Origin: Certhia americana
Taxonomy: Eukaryota > Chordata > Aves > Passeriformes > Certhiidae
DNA: 64,000 nt
Reading direction: 5' to 3'
Assembly: GCA_018697195.1 (NCBI GenBank)
Contig: CM031872.1
Coordinates: forward strand, 9,245,995 to 9,309,994
In this document: positions 13,255 through 26,747 of the stretch, piece after piece
Numbering within the stretch: the stretch's first letter is position 1
How the letters are laid out: every line of letters begins with the position of its first letter
Made by a program: the position numbers and the translations under genes
Notes under the pieces: model-generated
Told to the model about the DNA's origin: nothing
The model's input: only the letters and a program-made list of their open reading frames with translations
Databases searched by the model: none

Positions 13255-13292
13255 AAAAAAAAAAAGAAAAAAAAAAAAAGAAATAAAAAAAG
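13255..13292. repeat. A-rich tract
   Basis: A run of A broken by a few G and T. Confidence 0.9.
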
Positions 13293-15330
13293 AAGCTGTT
13301 GTATTTATAGGCAGAGCAGTGGCATATAACACACTGGCAGAGTGAATGGGAACATGCCTCCTGTTATTGCCTGGCCCCTGGGGAGATAACAGTGTGCTAT
13401 TTACTTCCAGCAAAAAGAATTTTTGCTTTAGCTCAGCTGGTTCTATTACACCAGTTTGAGTGCATGGGGTTCATTGACCTCTTTAATCATATAGATGTTA
13501 GGAAAGTTTTTGTTTCCCGCAGGAACAAGAGAGTTTGCTTGGGAAAGCACCTGACTCGTCGCTCTGGAGAGTTTAGGTGGGGCAGCAGGTCATCAGTCTG
13601 TTAGCTTGTGGAGATGAAAATTAACCTAAGATCTCCTCTAATCACTGCATGTAATGATCACTGGTGTGTAAACATGTTTGGCTTCATTATCTGCACAAGC
13701 ACTGAGCCTTAGGGGTTTTCTGTATTGATGCAAAGAGCACCTTTCCTCACCCAGATACCTTTCAGAGTAGGTTGTGTGCTTGTTGGTCTTGTGCAAACTT
13801 TTCGTGTTGTTGCTGGGTAGCTTCCTGATTAATCAGAGTGGTATTTGTGTTGGCTTCTCATCAGGAATGCCATGAAAGATATGTTTGAGTGCAGTGCCCA
13901 GCAATATACAGAATACATAAGCTGCCTGTTTGTCAGCCATCCCCGCCTCTCATCGTTGCCCCAGCATTCTCAAGGTGCTTTAAAACATTTTAAGTATGTC
14001 CTGATTTAAAATGTTTCTCATCCTTAGGTATCTCAACACCAGGTTCTCTGCATGACTGTCATAGTTCTGCCAAGGCTTTTTCTGAGGAGTCTGCATCCCA
14101 AGCTGGTTGGTCATTGTGGTATCTCAGCAATATCTGCCCATGTGCCTTGTTTACTGCTGGGGGGTTGTTGATAAGCACAAGCTGGAGAGCACTTTCTTGT
14201 TATTGTAGGGCTGTTTCTGTGACCTCTGTGCTCAGTTCACTGCAGACATTGCCCATCTCTGCATCTGGCTTTTCCTCAGATACCCACACTTAGTTATTAG
14301 TTTGAGATGGCTCTTACATCACTTGTTAGTGTGAGGCTGCCGAATGGCAACATAGTAAGGGAGATAAAAAAGAAAGTTTGCAGTATAAGATTTGTTTTGA
14401 ACAATAAAATGCTTACAAAGAATGACACAGTCTTGGCGAAGAGATACAGATTTGAAAAATGGAAAGGTCAAACAGCCCCCCCCTTTAAACAATTGCCCTT
14501 TCTGCAGAAGCAAGACTGAGAGACAGCCACTTCTACTTTCCTGGCAACCACCCTTCAGTGCTGATTAAGAAATATTCTCAGTACTGACAGCATCATATTC
14601 AGAGCCAAAGAGGGCCAGTCAGCAACATTGCACCAGCACAGAAATGCAAACACCAGTGCAGGGTAGTTTTGCAGTTTGATTTCTAATCTTGTACCCCCCA
14701 CAGACCTGGAAGCAGATGCTGCTCAGTACCTGTTGTCAGCTGCAGAAATTCAGCAATAAGGGCTTTGCTCACTCTTGAGCTGTTTTTTATCCCCCTCCTG
14801 CTTCTGCCGTGAGTTTTCAAACAGCCTGTCTTTGCACATCAGTTTTCTTTTGCCACAGTTTATGGTGGGTGAGTGCATTAGCTCATGTTAGTTTCTCTTG
14901 CTGGAGTCAGTTGTACTGAGCAGGGAGGATTTGGATCTTTTGCTCAGGCCTCTGAAGGAAGTCTCTGACATGCCTATTCCAGGAGGGATGCTGCAGCTGG
15001 GGTGAGCAGAGCACAGGCAGCTGAGTACAGGCTGATCACAGGACACTGGAGATGCCATTTCTCCTTCCCTTTGCTGGTGCCACTCCTGCTTTTGGAGGAA
15101 TGATTCACCTGCAGCTTCCCTTTGGGTCTTTACAACAGAGAATTACAGGAAGGGACAAATGGGTCTTTAGGTGGCTGATTCCTGACCTTGTTATTCCTTT
15201 CACAGAACTGTGTGCTCAACACTTGGCTGTTGGTGTGGTTGGTGATTTAGAGGGACAGTCTCCCAGGAACTGTCTTGTTGCATTTCTTCCCAGCTGTGCA
15301 GAAGTTGTTTAGACCAAGTAACCATATACA

Positions 15331-15383
15331 TATTTTAATATATATATATATATATATTACTTATATATATATATATAAGTAAT
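15331..15383. repeat. (TA)n tract with a 28 bp perfect palindrome
   Basis: An alternating TA tract at 15337-15358 runs into a perfect inverted repeat at 15356-15383, whose arms start ATTACTTATA and end TATAAGTAAT with no spacer. The element could extrude a cruciform. Confidence 0.9.
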
Positions 15384-16605
15384 GGGTTTTCTCCCTATGC
15401 CATTGTTTGAGCTTGGTTTTCCAGTGTATGGAAAAAGCCACACAGCTCAGGCGCAGTTAACAGAAAAGGGGACTCTTTCCCAAGGCTGCTGGGCACAGAC
15501 AGATCCTGGGATTCGTTTTCATTCCCGGACTAAAGAACACACCCTGTTCTCCTCTGGGTACCCCACAGGGGCTTCTATGGAGTAAGAAGTTGTGGAAGAG
15601 GATTCTTATTACATCTTTCCCATAAACAGAGGCCCCCTCCTGCCCCATTACCATTCCCACAATTGCACTCCTTCAGACTTGCTGCAGCAAACCTTCCACC
15701 AGCAGCAAAGATGTCTAGAATTGCAGTATGTCTGGAATAGCCCACAAAAGAAGAAGACAGGAACACAAAAATATCCTGACTACTAAAAGAAATAACATGG
15801 TAGAGCAAGGGCTCCAAGAGTGGTAAGAAAATACCATAAGAAAATTGAAGAGAAAGATGATGAAGTTCTCTGCCGTGCAGTTTTATACTGTCTAATAAAT
15901 ATAACGCTGAAGATAATTCCCCAAAGATCCAGCAGAGCCAGCAAACAGAGTAAATTTGAACAGGAGTGGAAAGAGAGGAAACCTGCAACTTTTAATGGAG
16001 AAGCCATTCCTTTCCTTTGGGGTGATCTTGCTAAAAAGAGGGAGGGTGTCTGTCTGTCGGCTCTGCAAGTGGCCCTTTTTGAACTTCCCAATTCACAGCC
16101 AAGTCCTGTTGCTCTTCAACGGTAAGAGTTTTGTTGTGGTTGGAGGGATTAAAAAAAACCCCATTTTTAATAAGATGATTTGCTTTGCAAATGTCTTTGT
16201 TATTTATAGCCGAGCCAGACTTTGAACCACTAAGCTCTGGAGGATGAGGGCAGAATCCCACTAAGAAAAACCATTAATAGAGGAACCATGAGTGATCAGA
16301 GACCAGTTCTGGAAAAAGATGAACTGGACACTGTGCACAGGCTGTCACAGGAGGAATGTAGGTTTGCTGTACGCAGCTGAGCTCATTTCCAGTACTGGCT
16401 GATCCACCAAAGGGCTTCAGCTTAGGTTACACAGTCTCCAAGTCTAAAGTTAGTTCCAGGGGTGCAAAATTTTGTCTTAATTTCCCCTGGAAACTACAGA
16501 CCAGCCAATTTGGTCTTTTGCCTGAGGCTGGAGAGCTTCGTCACAAGCCTGGCCCTGACAGGAAAATTCAGGCTGGAATGCTCCTTCCTTGGATTAAGTG
16601 ATGAT

Positions 16606-16627
16606 TTTTTTTTTTTTTAATTTTTTC
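16606..16627. repeat. Poly-T tract
   Basis: A T run broken by AA, followed by TTTTTTCCC. Confidence 0.9.
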
Positions 16628-16680
16628 CCAATGTGCAGTGATTAATTAAGCCTTATCACAGACACATTGCTTGGTTTCTG

Positions 16681-16745
16681 TTCCATTTAATAGAGGTGGA
16701 AATGGGAGCACGGAAAGGTAAAGCTACTGTTTGAGGATTATGCCT
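16681..16745 (-). mobile_element. MIR-like SINE fragment
   Basis: TTCCATTTAATAGAGGTGGA, then AATGGGAGCACGGAAAGGTA and AAGCTACTGTTTGAGG, follow the complement of the MIR region that reads CCATTTTACAGATGAGGAAA and GAGGCACAGAGAGGTTAAGT. Roughly two-thirds of positions agree by eye. Confidence 0.45.
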
Positions 16746-19070
16746 CAAAATCCTTCAGAGACATTGCAGGCACTGGGCATTACTGAGCCTAAACCTCCCA
16801 AGGACTAGGAAGTTCAGGATGTCTTGAAAGGGAAATGTTCCTAACTTGGATAAAAAGAAAACTGTTCAGGGCTTGCTGAGAGTTGCTGCCTGGGAGCAGA
16901 GCCCTGGAGGGGCTTGAGGTCATTAAATCTGCATTTTAGCTCTGTCAGCCCCCTCACATCATCCTGTTTGTGAATTAATCAGTCTTGATCCTAGCACAGT
17001 TTGCCTGTTCATTCACAGTACAAAAGGACAGGAAAACTGTCCCACCATCTCCTTGCTTTAAGGGCTGGAAATATTGCTTCCCACCTACCTTGCTGAGAAA
17101 GCTGTATTCTGCAGCCTTTCTGCCAAAGGAACTCCACTGGTCCCTATTTGCACGTTTACTTTGCTGCTCTGCCTCTCTGGAGGAGGTGGTCCATGTGAAG
17201 GGTCCCGAGGTGAGGGATGCTACAAGGATGTGTTATATGCCATTAGTGCCATGACTCAGGAATGATCTCAGTGTTCTGAGGAGCTAAATGAGATGAGAAA
17301 TGGGATTTCTAGGTAGGCTGGCTTGGAAAAGGCTCATTTGCAGAGAGTTGGCTGAGGAAGAGTGTTCCCTTTAAAGTCAGTTCAGAGCTGGCTGGAGGAT
17401 GCTGCCCCTCACCTGGCTGCCTTCTCCCAGCCAGGACAGACAGGGATCCCCTCCATCCCCGTGGCTTCCAGTGCTCCTCTGCTCCTGGCTGGAGTAAAGC
17501 TCAGACCCCATGGCTGATGTCGTAGCCTCTGGCTGATTTGTGTAAGGGGAGGACGGAGAGAACACAATGAGATGTCAGAGGAGATTCCAAGCAATTTTGA
17601 CAAACACTCAAGGGATATTTTTTTTTTTTTCTTTCCACTCCCTTCCCCCCCTTGGTTTTTAGAATAATTTTTCAAGAGCACATATGCAAGTCATCTAAGG
17701 GAAACAGAACAGTGAGTACCAGGGGCTGGTACACTGTGTTCCCTTTGTGTACTGTAGAGAAAATAGATAAAAGAAACAAAGAATGATGCAGAGAGCAAAG
17801 CATCCAACCGTACTCTCAGAGAGGTTTAATCCGACTTTTTCAGAGATGAAGGTCAAACCAAAAATCCTCAGGTGCAGGAAATTGGTCCCATCTTCCTAGG
17901 ACCAAGAGGCATTTACCACTAATGAAATGAGAGCAGAATTCCATGTCATTTGTTGTTTCTAGAAGCAAGGAGAAAGGCAAGAAAGGAATATTGTCTTGGG
18001 CAGTAATAGGGATTATGTGCTTCTTTAGGAAGTAAATTACCATTTTATGATCATATCTGCTGTACACCCAGCCACCCACCCAGATTAGAGGCATCAGTAG
18101 AGAACAGCTTGGACCCCCCTGGCATTGGCGAGCCGGGCAGCCAGACCCCCTGACAGAGGCACTGCTCATTAACATGCACTCCTCTGAAAGGAGACCCCCC
18201 TCCTCGGCCCTTGCCCCTCAACCTGCCACTCTCCTTGTCTGCTGCTGCTGCTCACAAGCCTTGGGATGCAGAGCATGTCCAGCCGTGAGCGTGGGATAGC
18301 TCCCCTGCATCCCATCCGGGCTGTTTGTCTTGGGTCCCTCTCCATTCAGAGCAGAATGATTTTGCATAAATGCATCGACACGTCTGCTTTGTTCATGCGT
18401 GAAGGGATCTCAGCATTTCTCATCCCACCCCCGCCCAGCCGTCTTCTCCCTGCTCCCTGCCATGTGCCTTCACCAGTTTTTCCATGATTTCCCTGTGCAA
18501 CAGCAAATCAACCTACCTGAAGCAGTACCAGGCGACCCTGCACAGTTAAAAACGCCCAGATAGATCTAAACCAAGCAGTAGGAGAAGGGGATGGAAAAGG
18601 GTACAAGAGCAAAGCCATAATGGCTTCTCCTCTGTAATTTGGCTTCATGTTCTGCACAAGGAAACATGTCAAATATGTAAACAGAGCTCTCCAGGGTTGT
18701 AATGTAGCTACAAAACCACAGATGTACAGGCAGGCAGGGTGCTGCTCTCCAACAGAACGGAATGCCATCCCCAAAACCACACGGTCATTTCTTTAAGCTG
18801 AAAGTAAACTTTCTCATGCCAGGAGCAAAGAATCTATTTTTTTTTTCTTGTAAATGAAGGATTGTCTGCACCACTTGTTTGGAGTACCATAGGCATTTTA
18901 GCCCACATTGTCATAAGACACCTCGTATTTTGAATGCCAATGAATTTCAGGGTGTTCATCTTCAGATGTCTCTAAAAGGCATCATTTTGGAGGATGGTGT
19001 TTACCCAGTACTGTCCTGAAGGTGTCTTGAGTCAATCCCTCTGTCCCAACCTGAAAATAGGAATCAGCTT

Positions 19071-19186
19071 TAATAATAATAATAGTAATAGTAGAAATAA
19101 TAATAATAGTAATAATAATACCAATGTATGAGAATAAAAAACAAAACCAACAAAACGAAACAAACAAAACTAAAACAAACAACAAA
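19071..19186. repeat. (AAT)n microsatellite followed by an A/C-rich tract
   Basis: AAT units with AGT and AGA interruptions occupy 19071-19120. From about 19134 the strand is A-rich with single C (AAAACAAACAAAACT-like). Confidence 0.9.
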
Positions 19187-22100
19187 GTGGGGACCATTTG
19201 GATGCACTGTTGAGTTGCTCTCCTGAACTGTGCTGACTTAGTTGGAGCTGTAACTGTGGAGGAACCCCACATCTGTGCTCACTTTTGGAAGTGCTGCCTG
19301 CAAAGCTGGAGGACCTCTCTTTCCTCTGTCGTCATTTCAGTGGGGAATCTGATAAGAAGATATGATTCACCCTGGTAATTCAAATTCACATCTGGTAAGT
19401 GGCCTAGCTCCCCCCGTGCTATCAGCAGGAGTCTCCTGGGGACTGGGTTTCCACCGTCGCTCAGGGTCTGGCTCCAAAACTCTCACACGTGCCAGGAAAT
19501 GGTTACTTGCAGGATCAGTGCTATTATCTGTCCCCACATGTACGTCCTCTCTGGGAGAAGCCCTCAGTTCAGGAGAACATCAAGTTCTGCTTAGCCATTT
19601 TGGTCACTGGGCCAAAATCCCTACAGTTAGCACTGCTGGCAGTGAATATAATTTTCCCGTTTTTTTGGTAATTAACCCTTGCATCAAAACATTCAGAGGA
19701 GACAAGTCACTCTTCAGAGAGGGGAAGGTGAAGCAGGGGGTAGAGATGACCTTCTTCCCACCTTTCTCCATCCAAATCCCTTTGAAACATTTGCCTTCCA
19801 GCAGAGCTGCTCTGTCACTGTGTGTACACTGTGAGCTGGAGCAGCTGGAGAGGGAAACCCTCACTCTGTGGAAATTTACCTGTCTCCCAGTGGTTGTTCC
19901 TGGTGAGAAAGGCCTGAGCCTTGGCAGCTGAGTGTTCTGCCACCCGCTCTGCTCCCAGTCCATCTTCTCAGAGCCTGATCCTGGATGGCAGAAAGGCTGA
20001 AGGAGCTGTGAGCTTCCTCTTTCACACAACACTTTAGTTTCACCAGTAACTTCTTCTGGGAGCAGCTGGGGGTTCTGTGAACTCCCCTACGAATCTGGGA
20101 CATCAAGGATTAAATGCTCCAGGTATTTTGGCTTAATTTGTTGGAATTTGAGGTTTATCAGAGCAACCAGGTTGTTCCAAGGTGAGAGGGGAGTGACAGG
20201 CTTCCCCAGACAACCTTTTTAGATGTGCAGGGGCTGGAGGCAGCAGCTGCTCTGTGCACTCTGCTGGGCAGTCCAGCTCATTCAGAGGAATTTGTTTGCA
20301 GGATAGGGGTTTCCTTTCTGCAGTTTCGGTGGGAAAAGCCCAGTGAACCAAGGGGGAACTTTTTGATTTGCATAGCACAAGCCATGTCTTCAGGTATTGA
20401 AAAACAAGCCAGAGGGTTTAATCTCAATTAATACCCATTGATGTAGGGCTGATAGTTGGATGGGATAGTTGCCAGCTGAGGTGTGACTGCTCCCTAGAGC
20501 ACAGGGCAGCACCTCCGAGCCCTGCTCCACATTCCCCTGGTGCCTCTCTGCAGCCTTCCTTTTTCCTATTAAATTCAGGGCCTCTTCCCAATGTATCATC
20601 TCCCTGGATGTATCCAATTAAGGCCTGTTGACAGCCCAGAGCAGACTTACACCCTCAGGATTAGAGGCATGTGTACATCTTCATATAGGGAAGGACAACA
20701 ACAGGGTGTCTGGCTGGCTCACTGGGAGCACAGTGGGGAAAGCTGAGCAGCCTGGGGAGGGAAAAGGAGCCAAGAAGAGAGAGATTTGCACCCCCAATTA
20801 TCCCTGCCTGTGGAAAGGCAGTGTGCTGAGTGTTGTGTGTGGTTTGCACAGCCTGGTTACACGGGCCATAACCCTAAACAAAGCTGAAAAGCACGGCTTT
20901 AACTCTGGAAATAAAAGTACTGGGAACCCCTGGTTTTCTGCACATGAGAAAGTTTTGTTCTTTAAACACACAGATGTTTTTAAATGAAAAATCACTCTTT
21001 TGACCTTTTCTGAGTGTGATCATGTGGTCGGGGCTGACATTAACCACTGCAAGGCTGTTTGCCTCAGGCACAGGCGAAGTTTAGCAAGGGGTCTGCAGGG
21101 CTCAGGGTGGCACCTGCCTTGGCTCACATCTCTGGGAAGTGGCTCCTGTGCCCCTTGAAAGCTCAGGGTGGTGCAGGGAGTTGGACTGAGGTATGGCAAT
21201 ATTTAGTGTTTGCTCCTACTGTACTGGAAACAAAAGCAATATTGTTTTTTTCCCCTGTTTAAGAGCTGAAAAATTTGTGGCTTAATTTTTTTCTTATGTA
21301 TCTCTCTTTTTATCAGTGTCATTATCCATGTGCTTCTAAGCACCTCAGCCAGTGTGTTATCCTGATGGAGAACTCAAGTTCTTAAGGGATTTATTTTTGC
21401 TGCTTTTGTGTTTTCTTCCTCCAAACAAATGTATGGGACCAGCTTTGGGAAGGGAGGAGGGGATGTTACCAAGTGGATTGTACCAACCCCTCTTTGCCTT
21501 ACAGGAGCTGCAAAAGAACAATGGATCTAGTGAGCCAGAACCATGAATACAATGACAAAAAAGAAAATATTTAAGATCCTCCTAAAGTGTGGCACACATT
21601 CTGCCTTTGACAGTTTGATTTTCTGGTGCCAGCTGCTCCCGAATGAAACGCTCCAGTCAAAGGAAAAACAAAAAAATGTGCTTTTTCTCTGCTCCTCTGT
21701 GATGAAAGCTGATGGGATGGGATTGTTTTGCTTTGCTGCAGCACCCCACAGCCAGCCTTGGCCCGTAGCTCCACGAAGCTGTGCTGCAGTGGACCTGGCC
21801 GGTTCAAGTTAGAGACGGGCAGCTCGGGAACCTGAGCGCTCAGCCAACAATAATGTTCTGGCTCCTGTATTTGTTTAACCTCACTCTCCAGTGGATGGAT
21901 ATACAGTCTGCTAAAGCACTTATCAGTCTATAATGCCTTCACACTTCTGTGAGCAGTAATGTGGAAGTTGTAGACAGGAGCTTGTGCTGCAGCTTGAAAA
22001 TGTCTTTTAGCTTTAATGAGGCTGATACTTGCAGAACTGAAGGCATAAGTTCTTGTTTGGGTGCTGCTGCTTGATCCTGTCTGTCTAGCCCACTTCATGG

Positions 22101-25100
22101 GGTGCTGTTGCTGCTAGTAGGTGTATTTGTGAATTTGAGCATAATAGCAGAATGCAATTCAGGGTTAACTCTAGGAATTATTACTCTGAGGTGAGATCCC
22201 AGCAGTGCTTGTGTGGAAGATGCTGCTGTTTGAGAGCAGCATCTTTACGTCCTACTGCTGAGTTGAAGAAATAGCAGAGGTCTGACAGGAATAAACATTC
22301 AAATTGTTGGATTGCACTTTCATGTGTTGCACAGGAAACTGTGCTTGCACTCAGAGCTATCTCCCGATTCTGCATCCCTTCAGTTTTCATCTCTGAATGG
22401 CAAAAGAAGTAGGGGCAAGTGCAAATTGTACCCAGGAGCTCCAGATGTTGGGGTTTGCTTGTGGGCTGCCGTAACAGATGAGTTGATTTTTAAATCCCAT
22501 TAGTGCAATTATTTTTTCTGTTTCTCAATATATTTTTCTGTAGTTTCTGGGCTTGGCTTAACCGACATCCTCATGGTGATCCTTTGAACCGTGCAAAAAT
22601 CATCTGGTTAGGGTTTTGTTGGAAAATCAAAATTCCATATTGTTTTTTTCCATGAGTCCAGCAAGCATCCTAGATATTTGATTACACCTGGCTGGCTGTC
22701 AAAGCCCATGTGAGTTTGGGATAAGGCCAGTCAGAACTGATTTACAGTTTTTTCAGGTATGCCATGTGAAGTTTATGGTTTGATGTGATTTTGATTTGAA
22801 CTCACTGGTTTTAAATGAAGTTTGCTTTGAATCTGGAGATAACAGAAATTCAAAGGGAAGCTCAAAGAATGCAGGTCTGCATGATTTAAAAATGGAAATA
22901 TATTGTTCATACCAGCTCTTTGGAAATGAAATAACTGCATTTTGAGAAAGCTGAAGTTAATAACACACCTTGAATACACATGCAATCTGGGCCATCATCT
23001 AATGGAAATCCCTGTAGCTCCTTTTTGCTTGCCTTGAACTAAACCAACCTACATGGCAAAATGAAATAGCCCTTGTATCTCCCACTCCTTTTGGAATAGG
23101 AGCCCTGTGTTACATCCAAAACTCTGAGGAAATTTCCCTTTGGAAATGAACACTATTGTTGTAAAGTAGAGGAATTTATCATCATGTCACATTGCAGGCA
23201 AACTATTGGTGCCCTGTCCGTGGTGTTTTCACAGAAAGGTCATTTTCCAATTACTCAAAAATCCAGACAAATCTTCAGCTGAAAATTGTGTCTCTGTGTT
23301 AAGGAAGCTGTAATATCATGCTAATGGAATACTGAGTCTGCAAGGTCCAGACACATCAGCTGCTCCAGGTTCAAAGTGGGCATGGCTGTGCTGAGACTGG
23401 ACACAAGGACTGGCAGCAGGGTTTTATTTCATCCTGCAGGAGATGTAAGCTGCTTCCCAATCCCACAGCCAAATCCTGTTCTTCATTACACGGGGAAAAC
23501 TGACAGATGAGATTTCCTCTGACTTCTGAGCCAACTGAATCTGGGAGTAATATAGCATCAGTGTGCTACCCCAGGAGTTTCATCAGCTTCTAGTTGATAA
23601 AGCTTTTCTGTGCATCACCTCCCCACATGCCTCTGTCCTGCATCAGGACAAGCTGTAGATTTTTCATCTTTTGCCATCAGACCTTTAGGCACCCCAATGA
23701 AAACTGGCAAAAGCAGACAAAGAGCATGAAACAGTAAAACTGTGTTATCAGACACAGAGGACGTGGAGAGTTTTGGGGGAGAAGCTGCAGTTGATGAGCA
23801 TCAGAGATGAGGAGAAGTTGCTGAAGTAGCAGTAGACTGTAAGGTAAGGTGGCTGTTGAAACAGAAACTCAGGTTTCTTCCCTCATTTTATGTTTAGACT
23901 CTCTGCTGCTTAATCTCACATTTGGTTTTAGTTTTTTAATTTTGTTTTTTGCAACAGAAGCCCATTGTTAGTGCACATAAAATTAAATATGTGCACCAGT
24001 TTTGGAAAAGTAGCTTTGAATGTTTTCCTTAAGTTTTAGAGGCCAACCTGGAATGACCCAAGACTGATATTCACAGTTGGGCCGGCAATTCTGGACTCAG
24101 ATTTCTGATAGGATAAGTCCACTGACAAAGACATCTGATAAAGACTCTTGTCTGAAAGAACTTCTGATTGGAATCTAGAAGAAAACCTGGAGCAAAATTC
24201 CTTGTGCTGCTGTGTGTACAATTCCCATTTGAGGTCTGTGGGCTCCTGAGGTTTGAAATAGTCAGGGAAATTGTCTGGGGTTTGAGGTGTTTGTTGGAGT
24301 CCAAATGGTAGCCTTTCTAATGGGTCGGTACTCACTGATGTGGGCAACTTCATTTTTTCCCTAACTCCAACCCAATTCCCAGCCTAAATGAGAAAAGCAG
24401 TGCAGCAGCTTTGAGAACAGATTGGAGGTCTGTGCTGCAGTCGGCGAACTGGGTGGTGTCCATGTGGCAGTCAAGCTGCCTTACAATATTGGTCAATAAA
24501 CAAGCAGGAACCTTTCTGATATTTAGCAACGGCACGATAGTTTCTTATCCTTGGGTAAGATTAACCTTAGGTCAGCAAGAACAATAACATATTTAAGAAT
24601 AAAAGGGCTGGGTGACCTGGTCTGGCAAGGGAGGGAGAAAGTTTTCAGCGGTCAGGGATGTGCTAAAATGCTGCTTATGACATGGTTGGGAGCCTCTGGC
24701 ATGTGTTGGGTTAAATGCAAATAGCATTCTGCAGCACAAACAGATAAATATTGTAGATTAATTAGGTTTGAGTATTATGGCTGAAATCTGTTCTTTAGCT
24801 GGACCTTCAAACAAGAGAAGACGTTCTGTTTGTGCCTCCAAGGGTTTTGTATCAGTCTGTGAGTTTTCCTGTGCACTTCTGCAGCCTCACTGAGGATGTT
24901 TTGTGCTCGATAAATACCTGGTACTGTGGGTTTTACCAAGAGATCTTGTTCCTGCCTGCTCCATGGTTGTAGTTGTGCTAACAGGACAGGATACAGCCCA
25001 TTTGATCCCAGAAACACTCTGAGTTGTCTGTCTGGGTGCAGAAGTGTCAGCAGCACAGTCCCCTATAGACAGGAGTGGGGAGGGGAAGCTCTTGGAGCAC

Positions 25101-25600
25101 AATCTCCACTTCCACCCTCCTCTCCAGGAGGAGGATGCTTGCCACTGCCTGACCAAGTGCCCAGGGTGCCCCTCCCAGCCAGACGGAGCTCGAGGACACG
25201 GTCTGGAGGAAGCCCTGCCATGGTTCACCAGATGGGATTTTGGGAGCAGACAGATCTGGAGGTTTGCTCTGTTTCCAGCCGCCCCTGGGCATGCAGACAG
25301 GCACGTCCGCTCCAACCACAGTGCCAGAGCTGAGTAGGGCAGCATCCGAGCTTAAATAGCAGCTTTTCTGTCTGCATTTAGAATATTTTGATGTTACAGT
25401 GCTGAAAACTACCAGTGTGTGCAAAGCCTGTGGTGTCTGACTGTGCTTGCTCAGTGGGAAGGTCAGAGTGGGTTGGGATCTGTGTTTAGCCCACTCCTGT
25501 GGGGAGCTGGATCTGCACATCTGTCTGTGCTCTCAGTGACATCTGAGCATTTTTTTGTGGCTCATAACTTTTATCTTCAGCACACCTGTGTGGTGTGGGG

Positions 25601-25725
25601 GAACATCATCCTCATATTCCAGACAGGGAGCTCAGGCCTGGAGAAGCCAAGTGGTGTCCAGAAGGTTGTACTGGGGCTGTGCACTTCCACAGCTGGGCTG
25701 GGATCTAGTCCAGCACCCAGTCCAG
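25601..25725 (-). mobile_element. MIR-like SINE fragment
   Basis: The order CATCCTCATATTCCAGACAG, GAGCTCAGGCCTGGAGAAGC, CAAGTGGTGTCCAGAAGG, then CACTTCCACAGCTGGGCTGG and GATCTAGTCCAGCACCCAGT parallels the complement of MIR (ATTTTACAGATGAGG, AAGTGACTTGCCCAAGG, GCAGAGCTGGGATTCGAACC). It is the longest MIR-like match in the window. Confidence 0.55.
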
Positions 25726-26608
25726 GGGATCTGTGATCCTTAACCTGTAATTCAGCTGCAACAGGAACCTATCAATGCAAATTCACATTGCCTGCAGTCA
25801 CAGAATGGCTGGGAATCATTCACAAGAGCGCCTTCCAAAATTTGCTCTTCAGCAAAATTTCCCATATTACTTTGAAGGAAATGGAGTTGATTGCAATAGT
25901 AAATGTGTTTTTGATGTGGCAAAAAAGCTAAGTGCTCCCAATATATCACTTTTCCCTTTCTGCTGACACATTCCTCGGTCCCCCTGAGTCAGAGAAGGAA
26001 AACAGGAGAGGCAGTTTGAAGAACATGTTGTGCCTTTGATTGACAAGAGGTTGTATAAATCAGTCAAAGGGAATCCTCCAGGCATTCCCTCTTGTGGGAA
26101 GATCCCACAGTGCTCCCCAGCCTTGATCGTTCTGTCTGCCGATGTTTGTGTACAAAATGTGTGGGTGGGAGACGAGCTGGATTTGAACCTCTGAGAGGAA
26201 CAGACATCAGCTCTTCTAATTGAAAGCAGCTTCCTCGGGAGGGGATTGACATGGGCTTCCAGTAACTAGACACAAATAGTCGCCGCATACTTTGGAGCAC
26301 ATACTAAGCTCCTGTGGATATCCCAGTTACTGAGTGAGTCTGAGAATCTTGTTAAACCCCAGTGAGAGAAGTTTGGAGAGCTGTGTGATGCTGTCATTCT
26401 TCAAAGCAAATACCTCAGTGTTTGGTAACACCCTGAAATGAGAAGTCTATCTATGCCTTCTTCCCTCTGCAGCTGTCAGGTGCTTGAGCTGCTGGTTTGC
26501 ATCACTGTAGCAAACTGGAGGATGTCAGGATATTGTCTGTTTCTCATAAGTGTGAATTCCTGTGAATAGCAATGATGAGAGATGATATTCTGTCTTCCAG
26601 GTCATTGG

Positions 26609-26641
26609 AACTTATAAATGTTAAAGAACTTATAAATGTTA
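26609..26641. repeat. Duplicated 15-mer
   Basis: AACTTATAAATGTTA occurs at 26609-26623 and 26627-26641, with a third partial copy (ACTTATAAA) following. Confidence 0.9.
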
Positions 26642-26674
26642 ACTTATAAACAACTAAAAATGTTGGTACTGCAG

Positions 26675-26747
26675 TAATCACAGAATTATTTATCTTAGAA
26701 AAGCTCTCTAAGAACATTGAGTCCAGCAATTAACCTAATTAACAGGG
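26675..26747 (-). mobile_element. CR1 LINE tail fragment
   Basis: TAATCACAGAATTATTTATC, then AAGCTCTCTAAGAACATTGA and GTCCAGCAATTAACC match the complement of the CR1 3' end (AATCACAGAATCATT, GACCTCTAAGATCATCGA, GTCCAACCGTTAACC). Confidence 0.6.

Noticed and set aside
15575..16125. Overlapping frames on both strands around 15.6-16.1 kb, considered as an exon
   Set aside because: No PAPPA sequence is missing between exons A and B, no protein family was recognised, and frames exist in both directions.
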